Positions 38,860-49,702 of a stretch of DNA of 64,000 nt are shown here, one piece after another. Source of the stretch: Callipepla californica brunnescens (taxonomy: Eukaryota > Chordata > Aves > Galliformes > Odontophoridae); contig JALIRH010000061.1 in assembly GCA_023055505.1 (NCBI GenBank), positions 2,813,501 through 2,877,500 on the forward strand, read 5' to 3'. The notes below the pieces were generated by a model. The model saw nothing but the letters and a program-made list of their open reading frames with translations, searched no databases and was not told the DNA's origin. Each line of letters starts with the position of its first letter. Positions within the stretch are counted from its first letter, which is position 1. Position numbers and translations under genes: made by a program.

Positions 38860-39600
38860 ACCACTGCTGAGGCCACATCTGAAGTTCTGCAACTTCAGAA
38901 GGGCTCTTCAGTTGAATAAAGATGTGAAACTTCAAGAGAGAGTCCAGTGAAGGGCCACAAAGATGATGAGGTGCCTGGTGAATCCCCCCTCATGTGGAAA
39001 GCTGGGGCTGTTCATCCTGCAGAGTCACTGACTCACAGAATGCCTTGAGTTGGAAGAGACTCACAAGGATCATTGAGTCAAATTCCTAGCAGTACACATG
39101 AACACCCAAAAATCAAACCCTGCGTCTGAGACCACTGTTCAAACACTTCTTGAGCTCTAGCAGCATGGGGCTGTGTCTGACGTCTAATTTGACCCTTTCT
39201 TGACCCAGCTCTCCACCATTCCCACAAGTCCTGTAGCTGTCACCAGCAGAGCTCAGCACCTGCCCCATCACTCAGATGAGATTAGGAGGGGAATGTCATC
39301 AACTTCTACAAATATCTAAACAGCTACTGTCAAGAGAATGGGGCCAGACTTTTTTAATGTTGTCAGAGACAGGAAAAGGGCACAAACATGGGATGTTCCA
39401 TACAAACACAAGAAAAAATTCTTTAAGAGTGATAGAGCACTGGGACAAGATGTTTAGAGAGGCTGTGGAGTCTCCTTCTCTGGAGAATCATGTAGATTGT
39501 TTCCTGTGCAGCCTACTCTAGGGAGCCTGCTTCAAGCAGAGGGGAGCAGAATAGGCAGTCTCCAGAGATCCCTTCCAACCCCTCTGATTCTGTGATGTAT
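38860..39600 (+). mobile_element. CR1 LINE, 3' part, split by a nested CR1
   Basis: The left piece (38860-39024) reads 'TGCTGAGGCCACATCTGAAG', 'GGCCACAAAGATGATGAGGT' and 'GGGGCTGTTCATCCTGCAGA'. The right piece (from about 39279) resumes 'CTTCTACAAATATCTAAACA' and runs through 'TGGAGTCTCCTTCTCTGGAG' to 'GATCCCTTCCAACCCCTCTG' and ATTCTGTGATG at 39600. The two pieces join in the correct order on the CR1 map, so they were one element. The 254 bases between them belong to a second CR1 in the opposite orientation. Confidence 0.85.
39025..39278 (-). mobile_element. CR1 LINE nested inside another CR1
   Basis: It starts 'CACAGAATGCCTTGAGTTGG' then 'GACTCACAAGGATCATTGAG', the reverse complement of a CR1 3' end. 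It continues 'ACCCAAAAATCAAACCCTGC', 'AGACCACTGTTCAAACACTT' and 'TCCTGTAGCTGTCACCAGCA'. This is a different CR1 subfamily from its host. No convincing target duplication was seen, which is usual for CR1. Junctions are accurate to about 10 bases. Confidence 0.8.
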
Positions 39601-41464
39601 TGTCCTGCCAAAGTAAGAGTTTTCAAATACATTAAAAAAAAAAAAAAAAAGAATATATCTTGCAATTGAGTATTACAGTTTATATTTGAAAATTTCATTT
39701 TATTTTTAATGATTGAAGTGTAGAATGTGCTGCTCATCTTTGCAATAGACTATAGATTTATTCAGCCAGGAAAAAAATAATTTGTCCTATTATCTACAAG
39801 AACTCTGATTTACCTACCTTCGACTGAAGCATCAAAATTCCCAATTAAAAAATTGATATCTAGTTCCTGTCATTCAATTACCAGTTTCAATGCACACTGA
39901 ATCTCATAGTGGGGAAAATAAAATATAATTTTGTACACTGACAATCTGACAGATGTCATCTGCCTGGAGATAAGTGCAATACTTGTTAAAGAGGGAAAAG
40001 GAAAGCAAAAGGAAACCAAAGTGTTAATATAGATTTCCCCAAATCATCAGGATTCACTGTTGAATTAGATGTTCACAAGTTCTGCACTAAAACAGTTGAG
40101 TTCTTAACAGGGCAGAACTGAGGTTTCTTTCAGGTCCTAAGAAGCCATGGCCTTACATAAAACTTGTAGAATTCCTGAGACTCCATTGGTGGTGATGAGG
40201 CATTGTCAAGCATTTCATGTATTCTTAAATGAACTTTCTCTTGCATTTCTTGTCAAAATTCCCTTAGAATATATCACAAATTATATTTTCACAGAAGACA
40301 TCAATACAATATCAGTATCTTCAGCCTGGCTAGTTTTTCCCAGCTCTTGGATACTATTTTAATACAAGATGAAAAGATGCTACATACATGTACATGCCAT
40401 TACACTCATGCTTTTGTGGGTGTATTTTCTTTGCTTGTTTTTTTATTGATAAGTTTGTGTATTTCTAGATAAGCTCAGTTCTTTGTCAATTTGTGTGACT
40501 GCTGGAACTGACCGATACCCATCTGGGAAACAAACCAAACATTTCCATACATCTGAGTATAAATAACGTGTTGCTACAAAACTGATTAATAATTGCATTT
40601 AGAAAGCTATAATAACTGTATTTACATTTTTTGTGCCAGTGGGAAAGGGTAAAATGAGTATTTAACATTCCTTCATTGAGTTAATTTGAAAAATGTGCTA
40701 ACTGAATTCATTCTTCACGTACAGTATTTTAGCATGCCTTCACACAATAAATAGCTTTTCTTTGTTGTGAAGGTCAGAAATATTACCTCTGAAGATTCAC
40801 CTTGAAATGTGGCAATATCTCTATATTGTCAATATCTGTGAAAACAATTACTTCACAGAGGAGATAGGTCAAGTGTGTTTCCATTAGCAGGTATAGTGCC
40901 TGGCATCTGCAGTTCATATTTAGAAGTAAATAAGGGGTTTTGTAAATGCACTTCTAGTGAAGTCTAAATAATATGTGAGGTTTACTTTAAACAGTCTATT
41001 CTTATTGGAGCCATTTAAGAGAATCGGGATTTATACTACAGATCTGGCTAAATACTGAGGTGATAACTCTTCCATCCTTGCAAAAACTGTGTAATAAAAA
41101 CTTTGATAAAGGGAGCAGTGAATAACCCTTTGGAAGCAAAAATAATTTGAGAATTACAGTCTGGTTTGTTTTTTTCTTTCCACAACTGCATAAGTTTTGC
41201 ATACTGTGCTGAATAACATCAATCCAGGAACATCATTACATGTTGCTTAGCTTTGGATATACCTACAAAATTAAAATGAATAGTTCAATTTTTATTGAGC
41301 TAGATAGTCCAAAATGATCAAATATCTACCAAGATCCCAGAGCAGTTGACAGAGTGAATCTAATGTCAGTATTTACAATTACAGCTACTACTGGTAGTGA
41401 TCATACAGTTTTTAATGGTACACACTTATGTATAATTGTGCAGAAGTATAGATTGTGTTTTATC
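39601..41464. other. Unique AT-rich non-coding DNA
   Basis: A 17-base A-run lies near 39633-39650. No gene or interspersed repeat recognised. Confidence 0.55.
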
Positions 41465-42375
41465 TATGTCAGTGGTTTATGGGCTGGTTCAGCCTGCTTC
41501 TGTGATGACTGGGGCAGGGAACCAATGGACCCACACCCTGGGGAAGGGGGAAAAGGGAAAAAGGGAAAAGGGAAATAGACCTGAAAACAAAACAGTGGCA
41601 ACAATCTGAGGTGGAAAGTTATTTTACCAAATAAGATACTGGAATGCAAAATAACACAATATAATACAATATAATTGGAACTGAAGCTATTAAATCAAAG
41701 AAAATGGGCAAAAGAGAATGTCCGATAAATCCGAAGGCCTTATGTTAAATACTGAAGGTGAGATAGCTATTGAGCATCTGCTGCTGGATCAATCTCCAAA
41801 GGAAAGAGAGTGTGTCCTGTGACACACAAACCATTTTTATCTTTACCTCTGAGCAGAAAAACATAAAAATACGTAGTTCTTCTTCTCTTCTGAGATATGT
41901 ATGCCCAGAACTATTGATGATCCATAGGGCTGGAGCATTAATTCTTTCACCAAATGCGCTACATGATGTTATGATGTGGAATAACAATAACAAAAATCAT
42001 TAAAGTATGACAATCTACAAGATGAAAACTGATATTTAGCTGAATTTAGTTACAGTAACACAATGAAAAGCACAACAATGACAGTAGAGAAGCAAGGTCC
42101 CAGGGGGCAGCAAATGAGGACTTGCTCAAATGTAACAGCCAAGGGTACAGAAACAAAAGAAAGACTCTGCTAACTTTCAGAAGGTGTTAGGTACACAGGG
42201 ATCTCCAGAAAAACATGTATGCTTCCACTGCCAAATCTTAAATGAGGTCTGGGAAGGTCCTCCTGGGAAGGAGTACATCATGGCTCCACCCCAGGGCTGG
42301 CCCTCTCTTCCTGCCAGGTGCTCCATCACTGATTCAGGCCATGGCTTAGCATTTCCGCTACACTAAATAGTAGGC
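41465..42375. mobile_element. Decayed LTR-like interspersed repeat
   Basis: A run of phrases matches in order a repeat I remember from other bird genomes: 'CAATGGACCCACACCCTGGG', an A/G-rich tract, 'GAGATAGCTATTGAGCATCT', 'ATGATGTGGAATAACAATAA', 'GAGTACATCATGGCTCCACC' and 'CAGGCCATGGCTTAGC'. I read it as a degenerate LTR or similar element of about 0.9 kb. No terminal TG/CA pair or target duplication can be fixed, and the orientation is uncertain. Open frames on both strands (41745-42003 and 41770-42003) overlap each other and show no protein motif. Confidence 0.42.
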
Positions 42376-43299
42376 CACTACACTGGCCTAAGATCACTTC
42401 TCATGGCATTAAATAAACAAACAAACAAACAAACACCACAGAGAAAGTACAAATCTCAGGATAAGCTGTGACAATACAGATGGTTATTTTTGTTTTCTTT
42501 TAATTTAAATCAGTGTATCTCCAAAACAAGTATGTAATATATGCTTGACAAGTATATTGTAGGATCTGTCAGAATCTGATGTCAGACTTTAATATCTCCC
42601 ATAATTTACCAGTAAAGATGCCATGTAAATAATGTCAGGGAGATACTGTGAAAGTATTCAAGGACCAGGTATAAATCAGAGAAGTAATATTTCCCTCTGT
42701 ATAGTTATGAAAATCTGTCTATCTTGTATAATTGTCAATTTTATTACAGCAGAATGAATAGAAATCCGCATACTAAAATTCACTCATAGTGCATTTCAGA
42801 TATACTCACAAACTTTTTATTTTTCTTGAACAGTCTTTTGATCAAAAGTACTAGCTCAACAATCAGAAATAAGCAATCTCCAGAGCTCTGGATTTTTGGA
42901 AATCAATTTTAGAAGTACATATACAGTATTCATGCCAGAATCCTTTCTGTGTTCAGCCAGTGAGGAAACGGGAGCAGCACCACATTATATTTATTACACA
43001 ACAATGGTATGAAGTCATAGAAACAGTAATTTCTTCTAATCCTGAACAAATGTGGAAAACATTGTGGCCTCTATTTTACTGTCTCTTTGATTTTTCATGA
43101 CACTGATGAAAATATTCCTAAATCTCTCCTAATAATTTTGTACACAGTCTTTGGTAGCACTTCAGCAGGTACTTGAGCAAACATTTATACATTAAATATC
43201 AGTACTGACCACAAAACGATTTCAATAATACTAAGTAAAAAAAATATATCTATTTTCAAGGTTAAGTGGGTAACATATGGGGAAAAGATCTTTCACAGA
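42376..43299. other. Unique AT-rich non-coding DNA
   Basis: An (AAAC)n run at 42415 is listed separately. Nothing else recognised. Confidence 0.55.
42415..42435. repeat. (AAAC)n microsatellite
   Basis: About five AAAC units. Confidence 0.85.
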
Positions 43300-43545
43300 G
43301 TTAGAGTCCCAGAAAAGTTAAGATAGGAAGAAACATCTGGAGAATCACTGGTCCAACAATGGTATGCAAAGCAGGGATGACTAGAACAGGTTGCTCACAG
43401 CTGAGTTTTTAAATATCTCCAGTATGGAGACTTCATAACCTCTTTGGACAACCTGTATCAGCACTTGAACAATCTCACCACAAAAGAAATTTTTTTCATA
43501 CTCAGTTCAGCTTTCAACCCACCACATAGAATAAAAGCCTTACTA
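43300..43545 (-). mobile_element. Old, diverged CR1 LINE 3' fragment
   Basis: Degraded but ordered matches to the reverse complement of a CR1 3' end can be followed: 'AGAATCACTGGTCCAACAAT', 'AGACTTCATAACCTCTTTGG', 'ACAACCTGTATCAGCACTTG' and 'AAAGAAATTTTTTTCATA'. Divergence is far greater than in the other copies, so the insertion is old. Confidence 0.65.
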
Positions 43546-45009
43546 AAGATAAACTTCCTCATCAGTTGATACATTTATCCCATTGTAGAATGAAAATATC
43601 AGTAGAATCAGTTTGGTTAGACATGTTTTCCCTTTCAGAAATCTATGTTAATCATTTTCAATTACCTTCTCTTCTTACATACATTTAAAAACATTTTCAT
43701 TTGCTTATTCCTTTTGCATTTTATTTTATTTTATCCAGCTTATAATGACACATTATTACTAGAAAATAAGAAAATACTTTTTATCACAAAAGCTACTTAG
43801 CAAAACAGTATAAATAAAGAGCTAGAAAAATATCTCTTTCTGTATGGAATGCTTGTCTAGATCTAGGGGGAAAAAAAAATGTTGTTTCCAGTAGATATTA
43901 GATATAGATGTAATATACATGCAATATCTGTTTAGATCACACTGATGCACTTGTAGGAAATATTATGCACTGTAGAGACATGGAAGTTAAGATAGAGAGA
44001 GTCTGCTTAATGAGCCAGAGCTTGAACTTGCAGTGTTTGCCATCTCCACTTCTGATCTTTGATTATAATTTATGCTCATTAAATGAGTGATGTACTAATT
44101 TGATTTAAATGGAATCAATTAAAATATGTTGATGCTGTTACATGAAGTGACTAGAGCAAATAAGTAGTCAGAACGTTTAAAGAAGATTTTCAGAGAGTGA
44201 CATCTTACCTTTTTTCACTGTATTTCTTACTTCAACAAAAGACCTTCTCTCTTACAACAAATTTTCCCTCTCTGAAGAACAAACAAGTTTATAGTTATAG
44301 ATAAATACTCTCCTTATCAGAGTCTATCTGTTTTAGGAAGTTGATAAAATCCTTTGGCAAAGCTTAGAAGATAGTTGGATGGTGAAAACTTTAGCATTTG
44401 TGATGCCATGCTATTTTAAAAACATCGTTGATAGCATTTTAAAACCGCATTGCCCTTTGCCTAAGGAATTCTGTTATATTTATTAGGTAAGTGCCAGTTC
44501 TGTCGAAGTTGTCACTGCATTTCCAATTCTGGATCCAAAGTATGCTTGAGAGATACACAAATATTTTGATCTTCAGATGGTACTTTCGCAGTTTCATTCT
44601 AGTTAAAGAAAAGGATTTTACTGTAAAGCAATATACATTATGGATGTGTAATATCTGTCTGTTTAAAGTCCCTTAGAGCATTTAGGAAAGGATTCTCAAA
44701 ACCAGAAATGACTAGATAGTCCTAATCACCCTGATGTATGTCCCTGTTGAGCACCTGAATAAACTGACTTCACTTAATATTAAACGGTTGAAACCAGGAG
44801 TACAATTTTGCTGGCATTCAAATGCTGTGCAAATGCTGCTGTGTGAAAGCAAGCTGGGACAGACTTCATGCATCATACAGACTGTGCAACAGGGGCAAGC
44901 TAACAAAACATCTTCACCGAACAAGGAAATGACAAAAGAAACTAAGCTAAGTGAGAAGAACATATTTAAATTGGAAGTTTAAATTGGAGATAATGCAGAT
45001 CTGACAGCC
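43546..45009. other. Unique AT-rich non-coding DNA
   Basis: No repeat recognised. The stretch 44040-44170 is dense in TAAT/ATTA and ATTTAAAT-type words and might be conserved non-coding DNA (see findings). Overlapping frames at 44712-44982 on both strands are not coding. Confidence 0.5.
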
Positions 45010-45446
45010 AAGGGGGCAAAGTCTGTAAGGGTGCATTAAACACAGCATAGTCAGGTGGCCAAGAGAGGTGGAGCAGAGCAACAAAGCTGGTTACAGAGCT
45101 GGAAGACACGTCCTGTGAGGAGAGGCTGTGGGTGCTTGAGTTGCTAAGACTGCAGAAGAGGAAACCTTACAGCTCTCTGCAGCTCCCTGAGGAGGAAAAG
45201 TGCTGAAGGAGGTGTGATGATGAGATAAGGCTTTGCTAGGGGATGGTCAGACCAGATATTCAGAAAAATGTGTTTACCATGAGGGTGGTCAATTACTAGA
45301 AGAAGGTTCCTAGAGAGGTAGTTGATGACTCATGCCTGTCGGCATTCAAGAGGTGTTTGGACAATGCCCAGTGCTTTAAATTTTGTTTAGCTCTGAGGTC
45401 AGGTGGTGGGACTTTAAAGGTCCTCTCTGACTGAACTATTCTGTTC
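45010..45446 (+). mobile_element. CR1 LINE, 3' part
   Basis: It runs 'AGGTGGCCAAGAGAGGTGGA', 'GACACGTCCTGTGAGGAGAG', 'CTGCAGCTCCCTGAGGAGGA', 'CATGAGGGTGGTCAATTACT' and 'AGGTCAGGTGGTGGGACTTT', then 'AAAGGTCCTCTCTGACTGAA', following CR1 ORF2 C-terminus and 3' untranslated order. The usual ATTCTATG terminal repeat is replaced by a (CCATT)n array. Confidence 0.82.
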
Positions 45447-45478
45447 CGTTCCATTCCATTCCATTCCATTCCATTCCT
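45447..45478 (+). repeat. (CCATT)n array at a CR1 3' end
   Basis: Five perfect CCATT units follow one CCGTT, exactly where the CR1 terminal repeat should be. It probably expanded from that short terminal repeat (ATTCTATGATTCTA-like) by slippage and base change. Confidence 0.8.
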
Positions 45479-47357
45479 TTTTCTTAAGGTAAGCTTAGTT
45501 TATTTATAGTATTTATAGTTTGTTTATAGTTTATAAATATAGGGTTGTTTGGTTTTTTTTTAGTTTATTTATAATACTTTCTGCCTAAATTGAAAAAAAT
45601 CAATGTGTTCCTGTTTTCTTACACATAGAGAGTGATTAATTGTAGTTCATTGTACTCACTTTTTATTTGGTTGTATTTTGATGTGTAGTATGTTTTGCTA
45701 TTTATATTCTTCCTAATGAGTTCTGATTAATAGCCTAATTAATTATAAGATACTACCTGCTTTACTTCACTTATAATGACTATGTTAGATTAGTTTTTTA
45801 AATAACAAACCAAAATAATGTTAGTCTAAAATTTGAAACATATCACTGAGAAGGTCAGATACAATGCTATATAAGGCTTAATCACTTTGTTTCAATGTTA
45901 GGCAAAAAAATGAAAGAAAATTAAAAAAAATCACAAACACAAAAATCCCCATCTTCATTGTCATTTCTATCAATTTAGGGTTTTACTTCCATCAGTGTTT
46001 TATAAATAAATTAATATGTACATTAAAGCAAACTAAAGTTTCAGTGATAGGATCTGAGAGTTAAAATTTGAAATTATTTTCAAAATAAAACAGGTTGACC
46101 AGAGCTAACTACACAAATGCAGTTTTCTAACCTAGATATGAACCTATATCAAGAAAATTAAACACTTGGTATTTAAACCTGCAAAATTAGATTATCCTTA
46201 TAGCAGTGTCATTAATGACATCTTTGGAATTTAGGATTAACACTGAAAACAATTTATGGCACGGAACTTTAGCAAGAAAAATTCAGATGTTTTTCTCACA
46301 TCTGACTATCCATTCGTTTGCTACAGTGCAGTTACCGGTGAACTTAAACAAGCCTCTGGTTCACATCCTGGGCAGGTTAAGAGGTCTTCAGACTTCATTT
46401 ACAGCTAAGATTTCAAACCATCATAAGTCTAAAACATGACTTTATGCTGACATTTTAATGGTGAAAATAAGCAAAGAGTTAACTTACTTTAAACTTCTAA
46501 ACCTTCTGACCCTTTCTTCTGGGCCACGAAACTGAATTTCAGCGTGAATTTTTCTTATGTGTCTTTGACTGTGCACATGTGGCAATGTCTAAAACAGCTG
46601 CCCATGTTTACTTTATAACCCTTTCAAAATATTTTCCTTATCTTTATATTTTGCATGGCCTCAGTGAATCAGGGAAGGTAAGCAGAGATTCTCTTTTTCT
46701 TACCTTTTATTTGGCTAAGTCAACCTTGAAGGTCACATTATAGATCATCTATGGGGAAGGAAATCTCACACAAATTAAACATTAAGCTTTTGTCAAGAGA
46801 GGGTCTTGGAGTATTTTTTTTTTTTTTAATGAATGTGTCAGACACAAAAATGTTCACCATACACCAGTTCTTGCCAAGAGCAGGTCAAAGAATTAAATCA
46901 TTGCATTCATGAGGCAGAAATGTCAACCCTTCCCATTACACAGAGACCCTTCACCTTGTAGCCTTGTAAACTCTTCGACTGGCTTTTTTCCAGTAAAATT
47001 GCACTACTTTTTTGACTTCATTTCAACACATACAGATAAAAGAAAAAATTGCAATGCACATAAAACACTGTCAGCACCAAATAAATAAAGAATTTATTTT
47101 TTATTTTATCATTTTTACTTTTTTTGTATTCACTGACATGATAACAGCTAATATGATATTACATATATTCAATACATGCTTATAAGAGGGAAAGATTCTG
47201 TTGAGTACTATCAGGATCCAGGAAGCTAGTATAAAAGGAAGAAAAATTGAAATATTCTGTGTCAGTCAGAAAAAATATACAAAAAAAAAAGGAAATTGCA
47301 CATAAATTTTTTCAGCTGATTGCTGCATAGAAGTCAAATCCATACATCTGAAACAAC
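45479..47357. other. Unique AT-rich non-coding DNA
   Basis: An irregular TTTATAG tandem-like stretch lies at 45497-45545. Nothing else recognised. Confidence 0.55.
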
Positions 47358-47884
47358 TATGCAGATCACTCTGAAAGTAATGCTGCCTACTTACTTCTGT
47401 GGTAACTACAATGGATACAAAGAGCCCAGTAGCACTATTTAATAGAGCAAACTCTCAGCTATGAAACAGTGTCTTCAGCGTAGTCACTACCATTAGCTCT
47501 GCATTTTTGCCAGCAATGAACAAGAAACTGCATGCCATGCTTGTAAAAAACTGTAGCAGCAGAAGTGACCTACTGTTTCACAGCTGTTATGATGGCATTG
47601 CTGAAACACCTCACTGTGCTCATATCCACTGTTAGCTTTCCATAAACATTCAGGAAGTATTAATGAATGTCAATGAGTGCAATTTTTCCTGCATGGAGGA
47701 ATTCAATGAAACATCTTTGCTGTCAAACTTCCCTTCTGCTGCCATCTGTCATACAGAAACAACATGTAATGTGATATTGGTGGGAAGATTCAACCTCTAT
47801 TGCCATACCACCAACATCCATCTCTGAAGTCATGGACCAAGAGAATAAAGTAGGAGGCATTCCTTTCAGAACTGCCCTTGTGTA
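47358..47884 (-). mobile_element. Non-autonomous mariner element, copy 3
   Basis: The left end reads GATCACTCTGAAAGTAATGC and the right end AAGTAGGAGGCATTCCTTTC then AGAACTGCCCTTGTGTA. These are the two inverted terminal repeats, both recognisable. The middle matches copies 1 and 2 ('TAATAGAGCAAACTCTCAGC', 'CTTCTGCTGCCATCTGTCAT' and 'CATTCAGGAAGTATTAATGA'). At about 527 bp it is nearly the same length as copy 1, which supports a common deleted founder rather than three independent deletions. The transposase remnant on the minus strand is broken by stops. Confidence 0.85.
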
Positions 47885-48284
47885 ATAGTAATAGACACTG
47901 TCATACTTTACCTGATCATTAAATGATTATATGTTTCTCTAAATTTTTAGGGAAAAGTTTGCACTTTCTATCAACACAAAAAGTAATATTGTTAATAATA
48001 TTCAAAATGAAAACACATTCAACAAAAGAAAGATGTTGACAAAATAATCTTGCATAGATTTTAGACTTAACTCCAAGTGACCTGCAAATGTATCTGAAGC
48101 TAAACACAGCTGCTAATTCTTTAACAAGATATTCAATTTACAGCAGGATGAAATTACTGTCTTGTTTTAATCCAGACTTTCAAATCACTCCAAATATGAT
48201 TTTGTAGCAAAAATTAATGTCACAAAGCACTGGAGCTCTCCAATGCATATAAGAATGAGCAATATTTTCCATTCAGCTACTCCC
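47885..48284. other. Short unique spacer between mariner copy and CR1
   Basis: No feature recognised in about 400 bases. Confidence 0.55.
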
Positions 48285-48829
48285 TGTTCAGTACCTGGGG
48301 AGGAATTGTCTCATGCACCAACGCGGGCAGCAAACTTACACGCTGGGTAACAACTTGGCAAAAAAGGGCACCAAGTGGAACAAGAGCCAAAAAAGAGCCC
48401 TTATGGCAAAGAAGGTCAAGAGCACCCTTGGATGTATTAGGAAAAGTCTTGCCAGTGAGTCAGTGAAGGTGATCCTTTCCTTCTGCTCAGTGCTGATGAG
48501 AGCACAACAGCAGTGCTGGGTCCAGTTCTGGACTCCCCAGTTTGAGGGACATAGCCATACCAAACAGAGTTCAATGAAGGGCTACAAAGATGATAAAGGC
48601 ACTTGAAACATCTTTCATAAAAGCAAAGGCTGGGAGGGCTGGGGCTGTCCAGTATGGATGAGAGACTTTGCAGAGTGTAGCTTGTCCATGTTTATAAATA
48701 TCTGGTGGATGGTAATTAAGTAGGTGGAGCTACATTTATCTCAGTGTTATCCAGTGTTATTTGCTAAAAGGCAGAGGGTAAAATAGGCATTAAGGAAGAT
48801 CAATTTAAGCATAAGGAAAGTTGTTCTGT

Positions 48830-48860
<31 letters not shown>

Positions 48861-49058
48861 AAGGGGAGGCTTATAAAGAACTCAACAAGTTGCCTGAAGA
48901 GATTATGGGGTGTTTACACTGGAGAAATTTAAAACCTGACCGGACTGAACATGTCTCTAAGCAATCTCCTCTAGTTACACTTCCCTTAACATACAGACAT
49001 TTGGACTAGATGATATCTAAAGGCCCCTCTCAATCTCAACAATTCTGTGCTTCTGTGA
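48285..49058 (+). mobile_element. CR1 LINE, 3' part
   Basis: The left part reads 'GGGAGGAATTGTCTCATGCA' and 'CAAAGAAGGTCAAGAGCACC', with 'CTGCTCAGTGCTGATGAGAG', 'GGGTCCAGTTCTGGACTCCC' and 'GGGCTACAAAGATGATAAAG' from the ORF2 C-terminal region. It ends 'GGACTAGATGATATCTAAAG', 'CAATCTCAACAATTCTGTGC' and TTCTGTGAC. A (TTTTG)n tract inside the 3' region interrupts it. It is 5'-truncated and inactive. The open frames at 48313-48606 (plus) and 48336-48563 (minus) are readings of this repeat. Confidence 0.85.
48828..48860. repeat. (TTTTG)n microsatellite inside CR1
   Basis: Six TTTTG units lie within the 3' untranslated part of the CR1 copy. Confidence 0.9.
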
Positions 49059-49368
49059 CATAATTTATTTCATAGATTTCAGAGATGTATACAGTTTTGG
49101 TAGGACAATATTTCTGCTGCACAATTTCATGAAAAATGGAATGGCGTGTTTATTTAAGCCAAGCCATGAAAAAAATTCTAAATCCTAATGACAGAATATT
49201 TTTCCTTTTGATTGAGAATCCTTTAGGAATCAGAAGTTTCTGAAGATGAAGTGATTTTAAAACTGCGGTCTTTAGCATGATATTTATCTTGTATTTAAAA
49301 TGTGAAATAGGGAATAGAAATGCTTTTCAGTATTCTACACAGCAAATGCAGTTGTCAGTGTAGCTAAG
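49059..49368. other. Unique DNA before the assembly gap
   Basis: About 300 bases with nothing recognised. Confidence 0.55.
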
Positions 49369-49394
49369 ACATGGAAACCAAAGCTTGTTATTAA
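49369..49394 (+). repeat. Left copy of the sequence repeated across the gap
   Basis: The sequence starting ACATGGAAACCAAAGCTTGT and ending ATTAA stops exactly at the first N. It recurs at 49495-49521 with one extra T. Confidence 0.95.
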
Positions 49395-49494
49395 NNNNNN
49401 NNNNNNNNNNNNNNNNNNNNNNNNNNNNNNNNNNNNNNNNNNNNNNNNNNNNNNNNNNNNNNNNNNNNNNNNNNNNNNNNNNNNNNNNNNNNNN
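49395..49494. other. Assembly gap, exactly 100 N
   Basis: One hundred N. A round 100 is the usual placeholder for a gap of unknown length. Because the bases on both sides are the same, the true gap may be zero or negative. Confidence 0.99.
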
Positions 49495-49521
49495 ACATGG
49501 AAACCAAAGCTTGTTTATTAA
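49495..49521 (+). repeat. Right copy of the sequence repeated across the gap
   Basis: It begins at the first base after the N run and matches 49369-49394, apart from one extra T in the TTTATTAA part. Confidence 0.95.
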
Positions 49522-49702
49522 CAATAGCCCCAAAGCAAAAAGAAGAAAGCTTCTAAGAATGCAAAAGTTTTTCTAAGTCTGGAATTTTTTTTATTTTTTG
49601 TTTTGCTCAAAAGTTTAATTTACATTTAAAAGCAGAACGTAGCAGGCAGTCCAAGATTCTCTGCAATTCCATTTGCATCTGCATCAATCAAGACATCAAA
49701 AA

